The translations under genes and the position numbers were made by a program. The notes beneath the pieces are model-generated. The model worked only from the letters and a program-made list of their open reading frames with translations. It ran no database searches and was not told the origin of the DNA. A DNA stretch of 5,092 nucleotides from Limisphaerales bacterium (lineage in GTDB: Bacteria; Verrucomicrobiota; Verrucomicrobiia; Limisphaerales; UBA11358), in NCBI GenBank assembly GCA_003133815.1, contig PKZR01000209.1, positions 1 through 5,092 of the forward strand. Reading direction: 5' to 3'. This document shows, piece by piece, positions 4,219 to 5,092 of this stretch (position 1 is the stretch's first letter; every line of letters begins with the position of its first letter).

Positions 4219-5092
4219 ATGATTGTTGGAATCGCGATCGGGAACAAATATGCCATGCAGACACTGCCATTGCGCCTTCATAACTGGGTGACGGACATCA
4301 CGCGCGCCCGACCGACCGGTGGCGAGCCGCCGTTGCGGGCTGAGTTGTTCAGCGTTGAACAACTGGCACGCCATGCCCGGATGCTTGCGGCCAATCATCA
4401 GGTGGTCACCGGCCAAGGCTCGAATAATCTGCTCTCGCGGCTCGGGCAAAACGAGGACATCCTCCGCACCTTTAATCGCGCCACCCTCGTCGTCAAACCC
4501 GGCCGCCGCATAACCCCCGCCGCAGAATGGCTGCTCGACAATTTTTACCTGATTGAGGAGCAGATTCAAATGGCCCGGCGGCATCTGCCGCGCGGCTACA
4601 GCCGGGAACTGCCCCGCCTCTTGAACGGCGCCTGCGCCGGGCTGCCGCGCGTCTATGACATCGTACTGGAATTGATCTCGCACGTGGACGCGCAAATTGA
4701 TGCGGAACCGCTCAGCGCCTTCGTCGCCGCGTATCAAACGGTGCATTCCCTGAAACTCGGCGAGCTGTGGGCAATTCCCATCATGCTGCGCCTGGGCCTG
4801 ATTGAAAATCTCCAGCGCGTCACCACCCGGCTCACCGTCGCCCGGACGGATCGCGACCTCGCGGATTTGTGGGTGAACCGGTTGCAGGAAATGGCGGAGA
4901 AAGATCCGTCACACCTCGTGATCGTCGTGGCGGACATGGCGAAGTCCGACCTGCCGTTGTCCAGCTCGTTCGTGGCGGAATTCTGCCAGCGGTTGTCGCG
5001 GCAAAGTCCGGTGCTGCACCTCGCGCGTGGCTGGCTCGAACAGCGGCTTGGTCAGCTCGGCTTGTCCATCGAACAACTCGTCCAGTTGGAAA
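4219..5092 (+). CDS. Cyclic beta-1,2-glucan synthase-type protein, N-terminal part (cut by window end)
   Basis: Only the first 291 codons are visible. They match the N-terminal region of the very large (often over 2,500 aa) cyclic beta-1,2-glucan synthases of the NdvB/Cgs type, which polymerise UDP-glucose on a protein-linked primer in the inner membrane and release cyclic glucans to the periplasm as osmoprotectants. Recognisable blocks are ELFSVEQLARHARMLAANH (42-60), ITPAAEWLLDNFYLIEEQI (98-116), RHLPRGYSRELPRL (121-134), AYQTVHSLKLGELWAIPIML (171-190) with RLGLIEN, and WLEQRLGQLGLSIEQLVQLE at the cut. The glycosyltransferase and GH94-type phosphorylase domains would lie beyond the window, so completeness and activity cannot be judged. 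An in-frame stop at 4186 limits the start; ATG 4219 and ATG 4255 (MQTLPLRLHNW) are both possible, neither with a good Shine-Dalgarno, and the second gives the more typical opening. Motif C lies upstream. Confidence 0.9.
   Translation, partial: MIVGIAIGNKYAMQTLPLRLHNWVTDITRARPTGGEPPLRAELFSVEQLARHARMLAANHQVVTGQGSNNLLSRLGQNEDILRTFNRATLVVKPGRRITPAAEWLLDNFYLIEEQIQMARRHLPRGYSRELPRLLNGACAGLPRVYDIVLELISHVDAQIDAEPLSAFVAAYQTVHSLKLGELWAIPIMLRLGLIENLQRVTTRLTVARTDRDLADLWVNRLQEMAEKDPSHLVIVVADMAKSDLPLSSSFVAEFCQRLSRQSPVLHLARGWLEQRLGQLGLSIEQLVQLE

Noticed and set aside
4068..4283. Plus-strand open frame of 71 codons before the glucan synthase
   Set aside because: It starts inside the terminator-like hairpin, crosses motif C, and overlaps the glucan synthase start in another frame.
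4207..4746. Minus-strand open frame of 179 codons
   Set aside because: It is antisense to the clearly recognisable glucan synthase N-terminal region, and its translation shows no family features.
1..5092. CRISPR array, tRNA, rRNA, insertion sequence or phage genes
   Set aside because: No regularly spaced direct repeats, transposase or integrase motifs, terminal inverted repeats or tRNA cloverleaf pattern were seen on reading both strands.

Overview
The window looks like an accessory stress-response island from a free-living, mid-GC, Gram-negative-type bacterium. Verrucomicrobiota (Pedosphaera/Limisphaerales-like) is my best guess. It rests on the mix of small families (DUF3309, tandem PRC-barrel, DUF2934, Dps, VF530/DUF2132), on a 137-residue acidic protein whose layout I associate with that phylum, and on the weak Shine-Dalgarno signals at many starts. 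The phylum is an inference; the protein families are much firmer.

Layout. From 3464 down to 135, eight genes run in series on the minus strand: a two-helix DUF3309 membrane peptide, a tandem PRC-barrel protein, a DUF2934 protein, a Dps mini-ferritin, a secreted LTxxQ (Spy/CpxP-like) protein, a 40-residue basic peptide, an acidic 137-residue protein and a 75-residue single-helix membrane protein. The first five are tightly packed (gaps of 35, 2, 45 and 3 nt) and probably form one operon. A hairpin follows the LTxxQ gene, and the last three genes may be a continuation or a second unit. Divergent to this block, from 3813 on the plus strand, lie a VF530/DUF2132 gene, a hairpin that may be its terminator, and the first 291 codons of a cyclic beta-1,2-glucan synthase-type gene that runs off the right edge.

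Working together. Dps protects DNA and stores iron. An LTxxQ protein would guard the periplasm. PRC-barrel, DUF3309 and DUF2934 proteins are often carried with stress genes, and cyclic glucans are osmoprotectants of the envelope. A joint envelope, osmotic and oxidative stress programme is a reasonable inference.

The most notable non-coding signal is an 18-19 bp near-palindrome, consensus about GGTAGGGWAACACCCCAT, present three times (6-23, 3619-3636, 4116-4134). Two copies match at 17 of 18 positions. The two copies with a visible downstream gene point toward it (DUF3309 operon and glucan synthase); the third points toward whatever lies left of the window. This looks like a shared operator or promoter element of a small regulon.
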